Shown here in pieces: positions 24,143 to 32,710 of a stretch of 64,000 nt of DNA (the stretch's first letter is position 1; each line of letters starts with the position of its first letter). Under the pieces are notes generated by a model. The model was given only the letters and a program-made list of their open reading frames with translations, was not told the DNA's origin and ran no database searches. Both the position numbers and the translations under genes were made by a program. The stretch covers positions 1 through 64,000 of the forward strand of contig CAZDLM010000005.1 of NCBI GenBank assembly GCA_964506465.1. The letters run 5' to 3'. This stretch comes from UBA6109 sp964506465 (GTDB lineage Bacteria; Desulfobacterota; Syntrophia; Syntrophales; UBA6109).

Positions 24143-25456
24143 TTACTGTGGGAACAAAAGGTTCGGCAGCCAGAGGATGATCTCTGGGTACATGCACAGA
24201 ACAACCAGCGCGGCGAATTCCACGCAGACGAACCAGATGACGGACGTATAGATGTCGGCCATGCTGATTTGCTTAGGATCCGTAACCGCCCTGATGTAAA
24301 ACAGGTTGTACCCGAAGGGCGGCGTCATGTACCCGAGCTCCATCATCACGATGAAGATGACGCCAAACCACAGGGGATCGAAGCCGAGCGCCTTGACGAC
24401 GGGCAGCATGATCGGAACGGTGATTAGCATGATCCCCGAGGAACTCATAACCATGCCAAGGAAAAAGAGAATCAACATGAAGAAGGCGAAAACTCCCCAC
24501 TTGCCTGCCGGAATCATCATCATGAGATCCTGGATGATCTTGATGACGCCCATTCCCTGGAAGGCCGTGCTGAGGCAATAGGCACCGAAGATGATCCACA
24601 TGATCATGGCCGAGATCTTACAGGCCCTGCCGGCGGCCTCTAACAGCTTCGGCCAGGTCAGTTGTTTCCGCGCCGCAAGCAGGCTTGCGGCGACGCCGAT
24701 CGCCGCTGCCTCCGTCGGCGAGGCGATGCCGAAGAGGATGGAACCAAGAACGGAAAAAATGATGACAAAGGGTAGGATGACCGCCCCGAGTGTCTTGAAC
24801 TTCTTTGCCCAGCTTCCCCTTTCTTCCTTCGGCAGCGCCGGTGCGAGATCCTTCTGGAAATATGCGCGGATGAGAATGTAGGCGCTGTCCATAATCAGCA
24901 AGACGATCGTCGGCAGAACACCTCCTGCAAACATCCTTCCCACCGATTCCCCGGCCACCAGGGCATAGATGATCATATCGACACTGGGAGGCATGAGGAT
25001 GCCCCAGCCGCCGCCCGAATTGATGCAGCCGATGGCAAGCTGTTTCTGGTAGCCCCGCTTGAGCATGGCGGGAAGGGCGATCGTGGCCATCGTGATCGTC
25101 GCTGTCCCACTGATGCCGCACATCGCCGCAAACAGGGTACAGATGACCAGCGTGCCGACGGCGAGCCCCCCGCGGATCGGTCCGAACCACACGTACATCA
25201 TGTCAAACATCTTGTCGGCGATGCCCGCCTTTTCCAAAATCATCGCCATGAGGATGAACAGGGGAATGGAGACGAGAACGAATTGATTACTCGCGCCCCA
25301 GGCCTGAGCCGCCACCATGTACAGGCCCTGCGGCCCCCAGAAGATAAGAGTAAAGACCATGCCCGTGGCGCCTAGGGAAAAGCTTACCGGCAGGCCGAGA
25401 AACATCAGGCCGAAGAGGCAGACAAAGAGCGCCGCAGTCCACATTTCAAGACTCAT
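24143..25456 (-). CDS. dctM: TRAP transporter large permease subunit
   Basis: This 437-residue, about 12-helix inner-membrane protein is the DctM subunit of a TRAP importer, which uses the sodium gradient to take up organic acids or related solutes. Family features are LVSIPLFILMAMILEKAGIA, AAMCGISGTATITMATIALP, the GGGWGILMPPSVDMIIYALVAGESVGRMF segment and a C-terminal YMTPPFGYNLFYIRAVT. It follows the small permease gene by about 100 bp. Ligand identity would be set by the DctP protein. Confidence 0.95.
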   Translation of the reverse strand: MSLEMWTAALFVCLFGLMFLGLPVSFSLGATGMVFTLIFWGPQGLYMVAAQAWGASNQFVLVSIPLFILMAMILEKAGIADKMFDMMYVWFGPIRGGLAVGTLVICTLFAAMCGISGTATITMATIALPAMLKRGYQKQLAIGCINSGGGWGILMPPSVDMIIYALVAGESVGRMFAGGVLPTIVLLIMDSAYILIRAYFQKDLAPALPKEERGSWAKKFKTLGAVILPFVIIFSVLGSILFGIASPTEAAAIGVAASLLAARKQLTWPKLLEAAGRACKISAMIMWIIFGAYCLSTAFQGMGVIKIIQDLMMMIPAGKWGVFAFFMLILFFLGMVMSSSGIMLITVPIMLPVVKALGFDPLWFGVIFIVMMELGYMTPPFGYNLFYIRAVTDPKQISMADIYTSVIWFVCVEFAALVVLCMYPEIILWLPNLLFPQ

Positions 25457-25555
25457 GAATTCTTCTCCGTTCCCGGCGGGCAGACCGGCGGCGGACTGTC
25501 TTGCCGGTCTGTACCGCGTTACATTACCCTGCGAATATCATCGCATGACCCGGGA

Positions 25556-26092
25556 TCATGCAGGGGACGTCCCGTTTGTCTCTCCGTTCTTGTTGAAGAA
25601 GACGTTTTCAATATTGCGCACGAAGTTCGCGATCCCCTGAAGAAAAAGGAGAAGCGCGCTGATCGGCAGCATCAGCTTGATGGGATATACGGGAGGATCC
25701 CACGCCGAACCCGTCGACTCCAGGCTGAGAACGGACTCATAGGCGAAGGAGGATCCGAAATAAAGCATGCCGCCCACGAAGAGAAGAAAGAATGGAAAGG
25801 TAATGATATCGAGGATGACCTTCGTTTTCTCGGAGCAGCGAACGTAGATGATATCGACGGTGATGTGCGATTTTTCCTTTTGCAGCAGTCCCGCCGGCAG
25901 GAGCGAGCAGATGGCAAAAAGAAACTGCGTGGTTTCAAAGGTCCACAAAGTGGCCTTGAACAGCATCCGCATGGCGATTTCGAGCAGGACCACAGCACTG
26001 ATCAGGAGAATCAGCGGATAGCAGATCTTTCCCAACCACTCACTTACCATGTCCACAACACGGAAAAACTTTCTGATGACGGACATCGACAT
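25556..26092 (-). CDS. dctQ: TRAP transporter small permease subunit
   Basis: This 178-residue four-helix membrane protein matches the DctQ subunit, which binds DctM and helps dock the solute-binding protein. Four hydrophobic segments are visible, with FWT-like FETTQFLFAICSLLPAGLLQKEKSHITVD in the middle, the family's most conserved stretch. It lies between dctP and dctM on the same strand. Confidence 0.9.
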   Translation of the reverse strand: MSMSVIRKFFRVVDMVSEWLGKICYPLILLISAVVLLEIAMRMLFKATLWTFETTQFLFAICSLLPAGLLQKEKSHITVDIIYVRCSEKTKVILDIITFPFFLLFVGGMLYFGSSFAYESVLSLESTGSAWDPPVYPIKLMLPISALLLFLQGIANFVRNIENVFFNKNGETNGTSPA

Positions 26093-26130
26093 TCCTCATG
26101 ATCAATGCTTCTTGTACAGCCGAAGATTTC

Positions 26131-26155
26131 GCGGCAGGCCCGCAGGGCCTGCCGC
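26131..26155 (-). other. 11-bp intercistronic hairpin between dctP and dctQ
   Basis: A perfect 11-bp stem (GCGGCAGGCCC with its complement) and a 3-base loop lies in the 180-bp dctP-dctQ gap. No U-run follows on the minus strand. Such 3' hairpins protect the binding-protein message and raise dctP expression over the permease genes; that role is inferred. Confidence 0.55.
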
Positions 26156-26272
26156 CCCCTCCCGCGCAGCGTCCCGGAACACGCCCGGCCGTGGAAATGG
26201 ACCGGAGCGCGATCCGGAAAGATCCAACGATGCGTCCCCTGAACAGAGGGCGCATCGCATGAAACGATGAGA

Positions 26273-27310
26273 CTATAATCTGCCAACCTCTTTGAGGTAT
26301 TTCTTCAGCATTTCGATGGCCTTGGCATTGTTCGGCCCGCCTTTGCCGATCTCGTCCCAGATCTTAACCGCGGCCTGGGCCATCTTTTTCTGGTCTTCCG
26401 CCGGCAGCGTAATGACTTTCACGCCCTGCTTCTCCACGGCCTTTCCAAGGACTTCCTCCTCGTGGTAGGCGTATTCGATCGTCCGGATCCAGAACTGATT
26501 GTCGAGGATGTCTTTTACAGTCTTCTGGACGTCCTTAGGGAGTTTGTCGAAGGCCTTCTTGTTGATGAAGAACCCTTCTTCCGTCCCGAGGCTGATGCTG
26601 GGTTTCATGTGATTCTTACAGACTTCGTAGAGGGCCAGGCTGTTCGCGCCAACGGCGCCGGCCCAGTGCGCGCCGTCGAAGACGCCCGTCGCCAGACCGG
26701 TATAGATCTCGGGACCGGAAGCGCTCACAGGCTGCGCGCCGATCTCATTGAAGAATTTTGCGAACTGCCCGTAGGTGCGGATCTTCTTTCCCTTCAGATC
26801 GGCCAGCGTCCTGATGGGCATCTTGGTGACGATCTCGACGGGAAGGGCATGATCCGTCCAGTACAGAACGTTGTGCTTGGCGACTTCATCGGAAAGCATC
26901 TTTTCGAAACCGAGTTTCTTGTAGAAATACATCACCTCCCAGTAATCCTTGAAGGCGTAAGGAAGCGCGCAGACGGTCGCGACGGGGATGTCCGATTTCC
27001 AGTAAGCGGGAACGGCAAAACCCATTTCCAGCATTCCGCGCTTCACGGCGGGAAAGATCTCTTCATTCGGAATGAGGGCACCCGCCGGGAACGGTTCGAT
27101 GATCAGCCGGCCATTGGTCTCTGCCTTGATCTGGTTGGCAACACGGACCACACTCTCGTTAAACGTGGGACTGGAGAGGGCGATGCCGGCCTGGCATCGC
27201 CATTTCGTCACCGGATCCGCTGCCATCACCTGACCGGCACCTGTACAGACGACGACAAAGACCGCTACGATCCATACCGCGCAACACGACTTCATCCTTT
27301 TCCTCACCAT
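26273..27310 (-). CDS. dctP: TRAP transporter solute-binding protein
   Basis: This 345-residue periplasmic protein has a signal peptide (about residues 1-30, ending VMAA) and the DctP fold: ETNGRLIIEPFPAGALIPNEEIFPAVKRG, KPIRTLADLKGKKIRTYG (with the conserved arginine that binds substrate carboxylates) and GVFDGAHWAGAVGANSL. It captures an organic acid or carboxylated solute for DctQM. The ATG at 27310 has AAGGAG 7 bases upstream; the frame stays open further without homology. It lies 100 bp after the aminotransferase, probably in the same transcript. Confidence 0.92.
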   Translation of the reverse strand: MVRKRMKSCCAVWIVAVFVVVCTGAGQVMAADPVTKWRCQAGIALSSPTFNESVVRVANQIKAETNGRLIIEPFPAGALIPNEEIFPAVKRGMLEMGFAVPAYWKSDIPVATVCALPYAFKDYWEVMYFYKKLGFEKMLSDEVAKHNVLYWTDHALPVEIVTKMPIRTLADLKGKKIRTYGQFAKFFNEIGAQPVSASGPEIYTGLATGVFDGAHWAGAVGANSLALYEVCKNHMKPSISLGTEEGFFINKKAFDKLPKDVQKTVKDILDNQFWIRTIEYAYHEEEVLGKAVEKQGVKVITLPAEDQKKMAQAAVKIWDEIGKGGPNNAKAIEMLKKYLKEVGRL

Positions 27311-27412
27311 GCTTTTTCTCCTTTTCCAGCGGGTTTCTTGTAAAGATCTATTTCCCCTCGCCCGATCCGATTGAACGTGGAAAGGATCGGCGACCTTCAA
27401 CCGTTCGCGGGC

Positions 27413-28723
27413 TCACGCCCTTGTCCCGACGGCCTTCAAACCGTCGGCAAGAATGGAAATCCCCCGGTCCAGCTGTTCGTCGGTGATGACCAGCGGCATG
27501 AGCGTCCGGATGACGTTGCCGGAATTGCCGCAGGACAGGATCACGAGGCCGTGTTCGAAGCAATAGCGGACGAGGGCCTTGGCTTCGTCGGCGGCGGGTT
27601 CCTTGCGCTCCCGGTCCTTGACCAATTCCAGCGCCAGCATGGGCCCCCTGCCCCGCACGTCGCCGATGATCCCGAATTCCTTTTGCAGCGACAGGAAACG
27701 ATCGAGCAATTTCCGTCCCAGCGCCTCGGCGCGTTGCAGCAGTTTTTCTTCCGAAAAGATATCCATAACGGCCAGGCCTGCGCTGCAGGCGACGGGATTG
27801 GCGCCGTAAGTACCCCCCAACCCGGAGGCATGAACCGTTTCCATGATGTCTTTTTTCCCCACGACGGCGCTCAGGGGCAGTCCCGCGGCAAGGCTCTTCG
27901 CCACGGTGATGAGGTCCGGCTGCACACCCCAGTGCTCGATCGCGAACATCCTGCCCGTCCGCCCCATGCCCGTCTGGATCTCGTCGGCGATGAACAGGAC
28001 GCCGTTGTCGCGGCAGATCTTGGCGATCCTCGAAAAGTACTCCGGCGGAGGGGTGATGAACCCGCCTTCGCCCTGAATCGGCTCGGCGATGACGGCCGCC
28101 GTCGTTTCCGCAGCGGACCCGGTGACGAAAGACTGCTTCAGACAATCGGCGCAGGCGATGTCGCAGGCAGGATAGGAGAGTCCCAGGGGACAGCGATAGC
28201 AGTAGGCAAAGGGGATGCGATAGACTTCCGGCGCGAAGGGGCCGAATCCGAATTTGTACGGCTTCACCTTGCTCGTTAGGGTCATGGTCAGGAGCGTCCG
28301 CCCGTGGTAGGCGTTGTCGAAGGCGACCACCGCGGGGCGTTTGGTTGCGTAACGGGCGATCTTCACGGCGTTCTCGACTGCTTCCGCTCCGGAGTTGATG
28401 AAGAGCGTCATGGAAGGCGAAGGCACGGGCGCTGCGGCGCAAAGCTTCTCCGCAAGAAGTACGGCCGGCTCATAAGGAAGCACCATGAAGCACGTGTGCG
28501 TGAATTTCTCCGCCTGAGCTTTTATGGCCGCAACGACTTTGGGATGCGAATGCCCCACATTCATGACACCGATGCCGCCCGAGAAATCGATGTATTCCCT
28601 GCCCTCCACATCGCGGATCAGGGCGCCGCGGGCGGATTCAACGTAGGCCTGGTTCAGGCTGGCATGTCCAGGCGGAACAAACCGGGACCGGACGGCGGCG
28701 ATGGATTCATTTGAGATAGCCAT
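27413..28723 (-). CDS. class III aminotransferase (GabT-like)
   Basis: This 436-residue PLP enzyme resembles 4-aminobutyrate, beta-alanine and other omega-amino acid transaminases. Seen: REYIDFSGGIGVMNVGHSHP, SGAEAVENAVKIARYAT, AFDNAYHGRTLLTMTLT, FIADEIQTGMGRTG (Asp contacting the pyridine nitrogen) and TVAKSLAAGLPLSAVVG (PLP-binding Lys). It would convert an imported amino acid or amine to an aldehyde or keto acid, which MmsA or AOR could oxidise. It heads the minus-strand operon and carries a sigma-54 promoter candidate 58 bp upstream. The precise amino donor is not determined. Confidence 0.88.
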   Translation of the reverse strand: MAISNESIAAVRSRFVPPGHASLNQAYVESARGALIRDVEGREYIDFSGGIGVMNVGHSHPKVVAAIKAQAEKFTHTCFMVLPYEPAVLLAEKLCAAAPVPSPSMTLFINSGAEAVENAVKIARYATKRPAVVAFDNAYHGRTLLTMTLTSKVKPYKFGFGPFAPEVYRIPFAYCYRCPLGLSYPACDIACADCLKQSFVTGSAAETTAAVIAEPIQGEGGFITPPPEYFSRIAKICRDNGVLFIADEIQTGMGRTGRMFAIEHWGVQPDLITVAKSLAAGLPLSAVVGKKDIMETVHASGLGGTYGANPVACSAGLAVMDIFSEEKLLQRAEALGRKLLDRFLSLQKEFGIIGDVRGRGPMLALELVKDRERKEPAADEAKALVRYCFEHGLVILSCGNSGNVIRTLMPLVITDEQLDRGISILADGLKAVGTRA

Positions 28724-28780
28724 GGATTACTCCAATCAAGATACTTTGTTGGTTCTGAAGAAACGCGCGCCTTGAGATTT

Positions 28781-28796
28781 TGCAAAAGACAGGCCA
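28781..28796 (-). promoter_or_regulatory. candidate sigma-54 promoter of the aminotransferase-TRAP operon
   Basis: Minus-strand TGGCCTGTCTTTTGCA has the invariant GG and GC with correct spacing and 5 of 7 bases of the -24 box; the -12 box TTGCA is perfect. A transcript would begin near 28769, about 45 bases before the aminotransferase start. A single GATTCA half-site lies about 90 bp upstream (28887-28892). Confidence 0.55.
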
Positions 28797-28935
28797 TGAA
28801 GGCTGTCAGCGGAAGGACAACAGGTTATCCAGTGCAGATACAACATGTTGGAGAAGATTTGCGCGAGGTCGCAGCCACCGGCCGCTGATTCACATCCTGG
28901 GACTGAGGCGCCGGAAGGGCCCGTTGCGGACGTTT

Positions 28936-30696
28936 TCAATTGCCGCGGGAAGAAGAACCCGCCCAGGAGAGTCCCAGTTTCTTCATCTTGCGCACTACCG
29001 TCGGCTGGCTGATTCCCATGTACCGTGCCATTTCGCGCGTCGACTTGCAGGCGGTCATGGCTTTCGCGAAGATATCCCGTTCCAGGCCATTCACCTCTTC
29101 TCCGAGATTTCGGTTCTTTTCAGCCTTTTGCTGAAAAACTGGAGTAGATCCGCCCTCGTATGTCTGCAGATACTTCTCGTCGACGATGTCCGAGTCGCTC
29201 ATCACGACGGTCCGTTCGATGATATTCTTCAATTCCCTTACATTGCCCGGGAAGGCGTGCTGAAACAGCAGCCGGAATGCCTCCGGCGAAAAACGTTTCC
29301 TCTGACCGTAACGCGAATTGGACTTCTGTAGAAAGTAGTGGATCAATTCAATGATATCCTCCCTGCGTTCCCGGAGCGGAGGGATGGAGATCGTAAATAT
29401 GCTCAGGCGGTAATAGAGATCCTCACGAAATTTCTTCGCTTTGACCAGACTCTCCAGTTCCCGGTTTGTCGCGGCAATGATCATGCAGTCTGTCGTTTTC
29501 GCCTTCGTCGCTCCCAGACGCAGAACCTCATGGTCATCGAGGTATTTCAGTAGTTTGGCCTGCACGCCGAAAGGCAGCTCGGCGATCTCATCGAGAAAGA
29601 GGGCCCCTTCATGGGCCAACTCAATCAACCCTGCCTTGCCGCGCTCGCTCGCACCGGTGAAGGCCCCCTTTTCATAACCGAACAGCTCCGCTTCGAGCAG
29701 GTTTTCTGGGAGGGCCGCGCAATTGATCTGAATCAGCGGCTTGTCGCTGCGCTGGCTGCTCTTGTGGATGAACCGGGCCAGCAATCCCTTGCCCACTCCC
29801 GATTCCCCGAGGAGCAGGATGTTCGACGCATCCATGCGGGCGACCTTCAGCGCCATCTGGATCGTCTGGTTGAAGCGCTCGTTTTTCGTGATGATGTCGT
29901 ATTCGTCGCGTCTTCCCAGCATGCTCAATTCGGCCAGTTCGTCCTTGTATTTTTCCGTCACCCTTCGGTTCTCCTCCAACTGCTCTTTCAGCAGGTTCAG
30001 TTGGGTCATGTCCCGCTCGTTCAGGACGACGAGTGAAATCTCTCCATATTCGTCAAAAACAGGAGTGGCTGTAACCAGCAGGTATCGCTCCGTATTTTTT
30101 ACATACTGCGAAATGCTGACCTGCCTCTTCTGTGCGATGGCCTCTGCCGTGGCGGAACGATCGATGTATCCGTCGCGGACAAGATCCATGACATTCTTTC
30201 CGACGTAATCCTCCGCACGGATTCCGTTCATTTTCTCAGAACTGGGGTTGATATCGATGATCTTCCCTTTCGGATCGCAGATCCAGATGCCGTCGGATGA
30301 AGACTGAAAAATGGCCTTCAACTGTACGTTCTGGAGGCGGTAGGATTCGAGCTTCCTGGCCGCCGATTCGAACTCCGCCATCCCCTGGAAACAGCAGATG
30401 GCCCCCTCGGTACGGCCTTTGTTCTGTATGGTGGCAATGTTCAAGACCAGGGAAATGTTTTTCCCGATGATATGATGTCCCAACTGCGGCTCGCCCGTCC
30501 CGATGCATTTCATCACTTGGGGTCCCGTCATCGGCAATACGTCGCAGATGTAGGCGCCTCTTACCTTGTGGCTCTCAAAGCCCAGCACCTGTTCCGCTTT
30601 CCGGTTGAGGAAGACGATGAATCCCTGGCTGTCGGTGGCGATCATGCCGTTGCTGCTGGACTGGAGCATCTGCTCGTAGGTGATGAGGGTACGCAT
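28936..30696 (-). CDS. PAS-PAS sigma-54 activator with TyrR-type HTH
   Basis: This 586-residue cytoplasmic regulator has two PAS sensor domains (about 5-105 and 125-235), a short coiled linker, an AAA+ sigma-54 activation domain (Walker A GESGVGKG at 297-304, GAFTGA at 344-349, ALFLDEIAELP Walker B) and a C-terminal TyrR-like helix-turn-helix (STREMARYMGISQPTVVRKM). No receiver domain is present, so it probably responds to a ligand or redox state through the PAS domains. The ATG at 30696 has GAGGAAGG 7 bases upstream; the frame runs 94 codons further without homology. It is divergent from AOR and shares its strand with the aminotransferase operon, both of which have sigma-54 promoter candidates. 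Confidence 0.92.
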   Translation of the reverse strand: MRTLITYEQMLQSSSNGMIATDSQGFIVFLNRKAEQVLGFESHKVRGAYICDVLPMTGPQVMKCIGTGEPQLGHHIIGKNISLVLNIATIQNKGRTEGAICCFQGMAEFESAARKLESYRLQNVQLKAIFQSSSDGIWICDPKGKIIDINPSSEKMNGIRAEDYVGKNVMDLVRDGYIDRSATAEAIAQKRQVSISQYVKNTERYLLVTATPVFDEYGEISLVVLNERDMTQLNLLKEQLEENRRVTEKYKDELAELSMLGRRDEYDIITKNERFNQTIQMALKVARMDASNILLLGESGVGKGLLARFIHKSSQRSDKPLIQINCAALPENLLEAELFGYEKGAFTGASERGKAGLIELAHEGALFLDEIAELPFGVQAKLLKYLDDHEVLRLGATKAKTTDCMIIAATNRELESLVKAKKFREDLYYRLSIFTISIPPLRERREDIIELIHYFLQKSNSRYGQRKRFSPEAFRLLFQHAFPGNVRELKNIIERTVVMSDSDIVDEKYLQTYEGGSTPVFQQKAEKNRNLGEEVNGLERDIFAKAMTACKSTREMARYMGISQPTVVRKMKKLGLSWAGSSSRGN

Positions 30697-30725
30697 GGAG
30701 TAACCTTCCTCTGGTATCGGTAAGC

Positions 30726-30772
30726 GATTCGATAATGAATCGTTGTGATTCACCCATATTCGATATTGAATC
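30726..30772. promoter_or_regulatory. array of GATTCA/TGAATC half-sites (putative enhancer)
   Basis: Two 15-bp imperfect palindromes of the form ATTCGATANTGAATC (30727-30741 and 30758-30772) are 31 bp apart, about three helical turns. Between them TGAATC and GATTCA form a perfect inverted repeat with a 5-base spacer (30736-30752). The array ends ~100 bp before the AOR sigma-54 promoter, the usual enhancer distance, and also covers the promoter side of the regulator gene, which would allow autoregulation. Confidence 0.7.
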
Positions 30773-30872
30773 AGCATGCAATGGTTTTTTCTCACGAGGA
30801 TTGGTCGCCGATGGCACAAAGGCGTTCGATTCTTCTGCTGCATCGCAGGGGCAGGGAAATTCTTTCGCTTCG

Positions 30873-30888
30873 TGGCATGCAACTTGCC
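30873..30888 (+). promoter_or_regulatory. sigma-54 promoter of the AOR gene
   Basis: TGGCATGCAACTTGCC has a near-consensus -24 box (TGGCATG against TGGCACG) and a perfect TTGC -12 box with correct spacing. Transcription would begin near 30900, leaving a leader of about 75 bases before the AOR ATG. Confidence 0.7.
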
Positions 30889-30976
30889 AAATCCATTTGC
30901 AGATGCTTCTGCGCGGGACAGGCAAGACCCCCGGCCATGGTATTCCCGGATACGGAAGTGGACTGAAGGAGCTCGC

Positions 30977-32707
30977 ATGAAAGGTTTCTATAACCGTTAT
31001 CTCCGAATCGACGCAACATCGGGGGAATGCCGGATGGAAACAATCCCGGACGACATCCTGAAGAAATACCTCGGCGGGAAAGGGCTGTCGGCCTGGCTGC
31101 TCTTGAAGCACCAGCCGACGGGCGTCCATCCCCTGTCTCCGGAGAATGCCTTTGTCGTCGCGACCGGACCGGCCACGGATTCGGGGCTGTTCGGCGCTTC
31201 GCGCTTCGGTCTCTACACAAAATCGCCCCTGACGGGAGTCTATCTGGGAAGCTACAGCGGCGGCAAGGTCCCGGAAAAAATCAGCCGGGCGGGTTACGAT
31301 GCGATCGTGATCACCGGACGGTGTGAACGGCTCTCCGTCCTCGAAATATCGCCCGACGGCGCCTCTTTCCGCGACGGGACTGCGCTCCGGGGCATCGACT
31401 GCCATGCCGCCGAGAAGGCCCTCTACAGCCGGTACGGAAGCAAAGCCGGCGTCCTCGTGATCGGACCGGCGGGGGAGAACCTGCTTCCCTTCGCCGGCGT
31501 CAACAATGACCTCTGGCGCTGTTCGGGCAGGGCCGGAGCCGGCGCGGTCCTCGGTTCCAAGAAGATCAAGGCCATTGTCTTCACCGGCGACCGGAAGCGG
31601 GAGTCTGCCGATCCCGAGGGCCTCAACCGTTTTGCGAAGTCCCTGCTGGAATCCAAGAAGGACCATCCCACGACGATCGCCTACAAGACGAAGGGCACGC
31701 CCATGATGGTCGATCTCCTGAACAATGCCGGCGCTTTCCCGACGCGGTACTGGCGGCAGGGCCGGTTCGAGAAGGCCGACCGGATCAACGCGGCCGCCAT
31801 GTCAAGCCGCATGGACGTGCGTCCCCGTGCCTGCGCCCGCTGTTTCATGGCCTGCGGGAAGCTCTCCAAAGTAAAAGACGGAAGGCATCAGGGACTGGAG
31901 GTCGAGGGGCCCGAATATGAGACGATCTACGCGTTCGGGGGCCTGTGCATGATCGCCGATATCACGGAAATCGCCTACCTCAACGACCTGTGCGACAAGT
32001 TCGGCATCGACACCATCTCGGCGGGAAACCTCGTGGCCCTGGCGATGGAGGCTTCCGAAACGGGGAAGATCGCCGAGCGTATCCCTTACGGCGATGCGGA
32101 AGCGGCGGCAGGACTGATCCGCGCCATGGTCCATCGCGAGGGCCTCGGAGCGCCGCTGGCCGGAGGCATCCGGGAAGCGGCCAGGGCCTTCGGCATGGAG
32201 GATCGCGCCATTCACGTGAAGGGCCTCGAACCCGCCGGCTACGATCCGCGCCAGTTGAAGGGCATGGGACTCGCCTATGCCACATCCGACCGGGGTGCAT
32301 GTCATCTTCGGACGACGTTCTACAAACCGGAGCTCTCGGGGATGATCCCCCCGGCGGAGATCGAAGGCAAGGCGGCGATGCTGATCGATTTTGAAGACCG
32401 GGCCACGATCTTCGACACCCTCATCTTTTGCAGGTTCTTCAGAGATTTCTACCTTTGGGACGAGTTGAGGACCATCGTCAAGGTCACCGTCGGCCTCGAT
32501 TGGTCCAAGGAGGAACTCCAGAGCTTTGCGGCCGGTGTGGCGAATCTCGTCCGCTCCTATAACGTCAGAGAGGGCGTGACGGAGGCGGACGATACGCTTC
32601 CCCGGCGTTTCTTCACCGAACCCCTTCCCGAGACGGGCTCCGTCATGAAGCCCGAGGATTTCATGAGGCTGAAACGCGATTACTATCGCCTGCGCGGGTG
32701 GAAGTGA
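30977..32707 (+). CDS. aldehyde:ferredoxin oxidoreductase (tungstopterin)
   Basis: This 576-residue cytoplasmic enzyme oxidises aldehydes to acids with ferredoxin, or runs in reverse in syntrophs. AOR-family marks are the N-terminal LGGKGLSAWLLLKH (pterin binding), GLFGASRFGLYTKSPLTGVYLGS, the cluster ligands CARCFMACG (C-x2-C-x3-C) and the distal Cys in TLIFCRFFRDF. The ATG at 30977 is preceded by GAAGGAG; the longer frame from 30776 covers the promoter and is not used. It is slightly shorter than the ~605-residue archaeal AOR. Divergent from the sigma-54 activator, it is probably induced with the aminotransferase operon. Confidence 0.93.
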   Translation: MKGFYNRYLRIDATSGECRMETIPDDILKKYLGGKGLSAWLLLKHQPTGVHPLSPENAFVVATGPATDSGLFGASRFGLYTKSPLTGVYLGSYSGGKVPEKISRAGYDAIVITGRCERLSVLEISPDGASFRDGTALRGIDCHAAEKALYSRYGSKAGVLVIGPAGENLLPFAGVNNDLWRCSGRAGAGAVLGSKKIKAIVFTGDRKRESADPEGLNRFAKSLLESKKDHPTTIAYKTKGTPMMVDLLNNAGAFPTRYWRQGRFEKADRINAAAMSSRMDVRPRACARCFMACGKLSKVKDGRHQGLEVEGPEYETIYAFGGLCMIADITEIAYLNDLCDKFGIDTISAGNLVALAMEASETGKIAERIPYGDAEAAAGLIRAMVHREGLGAPLAGGIREAARAFGMEDRAIHVKGLEPAGYDPRQLKGMGLAYATSDRGACHLRTTFYKPELSGMIPPAEIEGKAAMLIDFEDRATIFDTLIFCRFFRDFYLWDELRTIVKVTVGLDWSKEELQSFAAGVANLVRSYNVREGVTEADDTLPRRFFTEPLPETGSVMKPEDFMRLKRDYYRLRGWK

Positions 32708-32710
32708 GAT

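Noticed and set aside
30813..30830. Alternative sigma-54 site at TGGCACAAAGG
   Set aside because: It has a good -24 box but no TTGC at the required spacing.
30776..30976. N-terminal extension of AOR to 30776
   Set aside because: The extension has no AOR homology, covers the sigma-54 promoter, and the ATG at 30977 has a good ribosome site.
30697..30978. N-terminal extension of the PAS activator to 30978
   Set aside because: The extra 94 codons overlap the enhancer and promoter region and lack domain homology; GAGGAAGG precedes the ATG at 30696.
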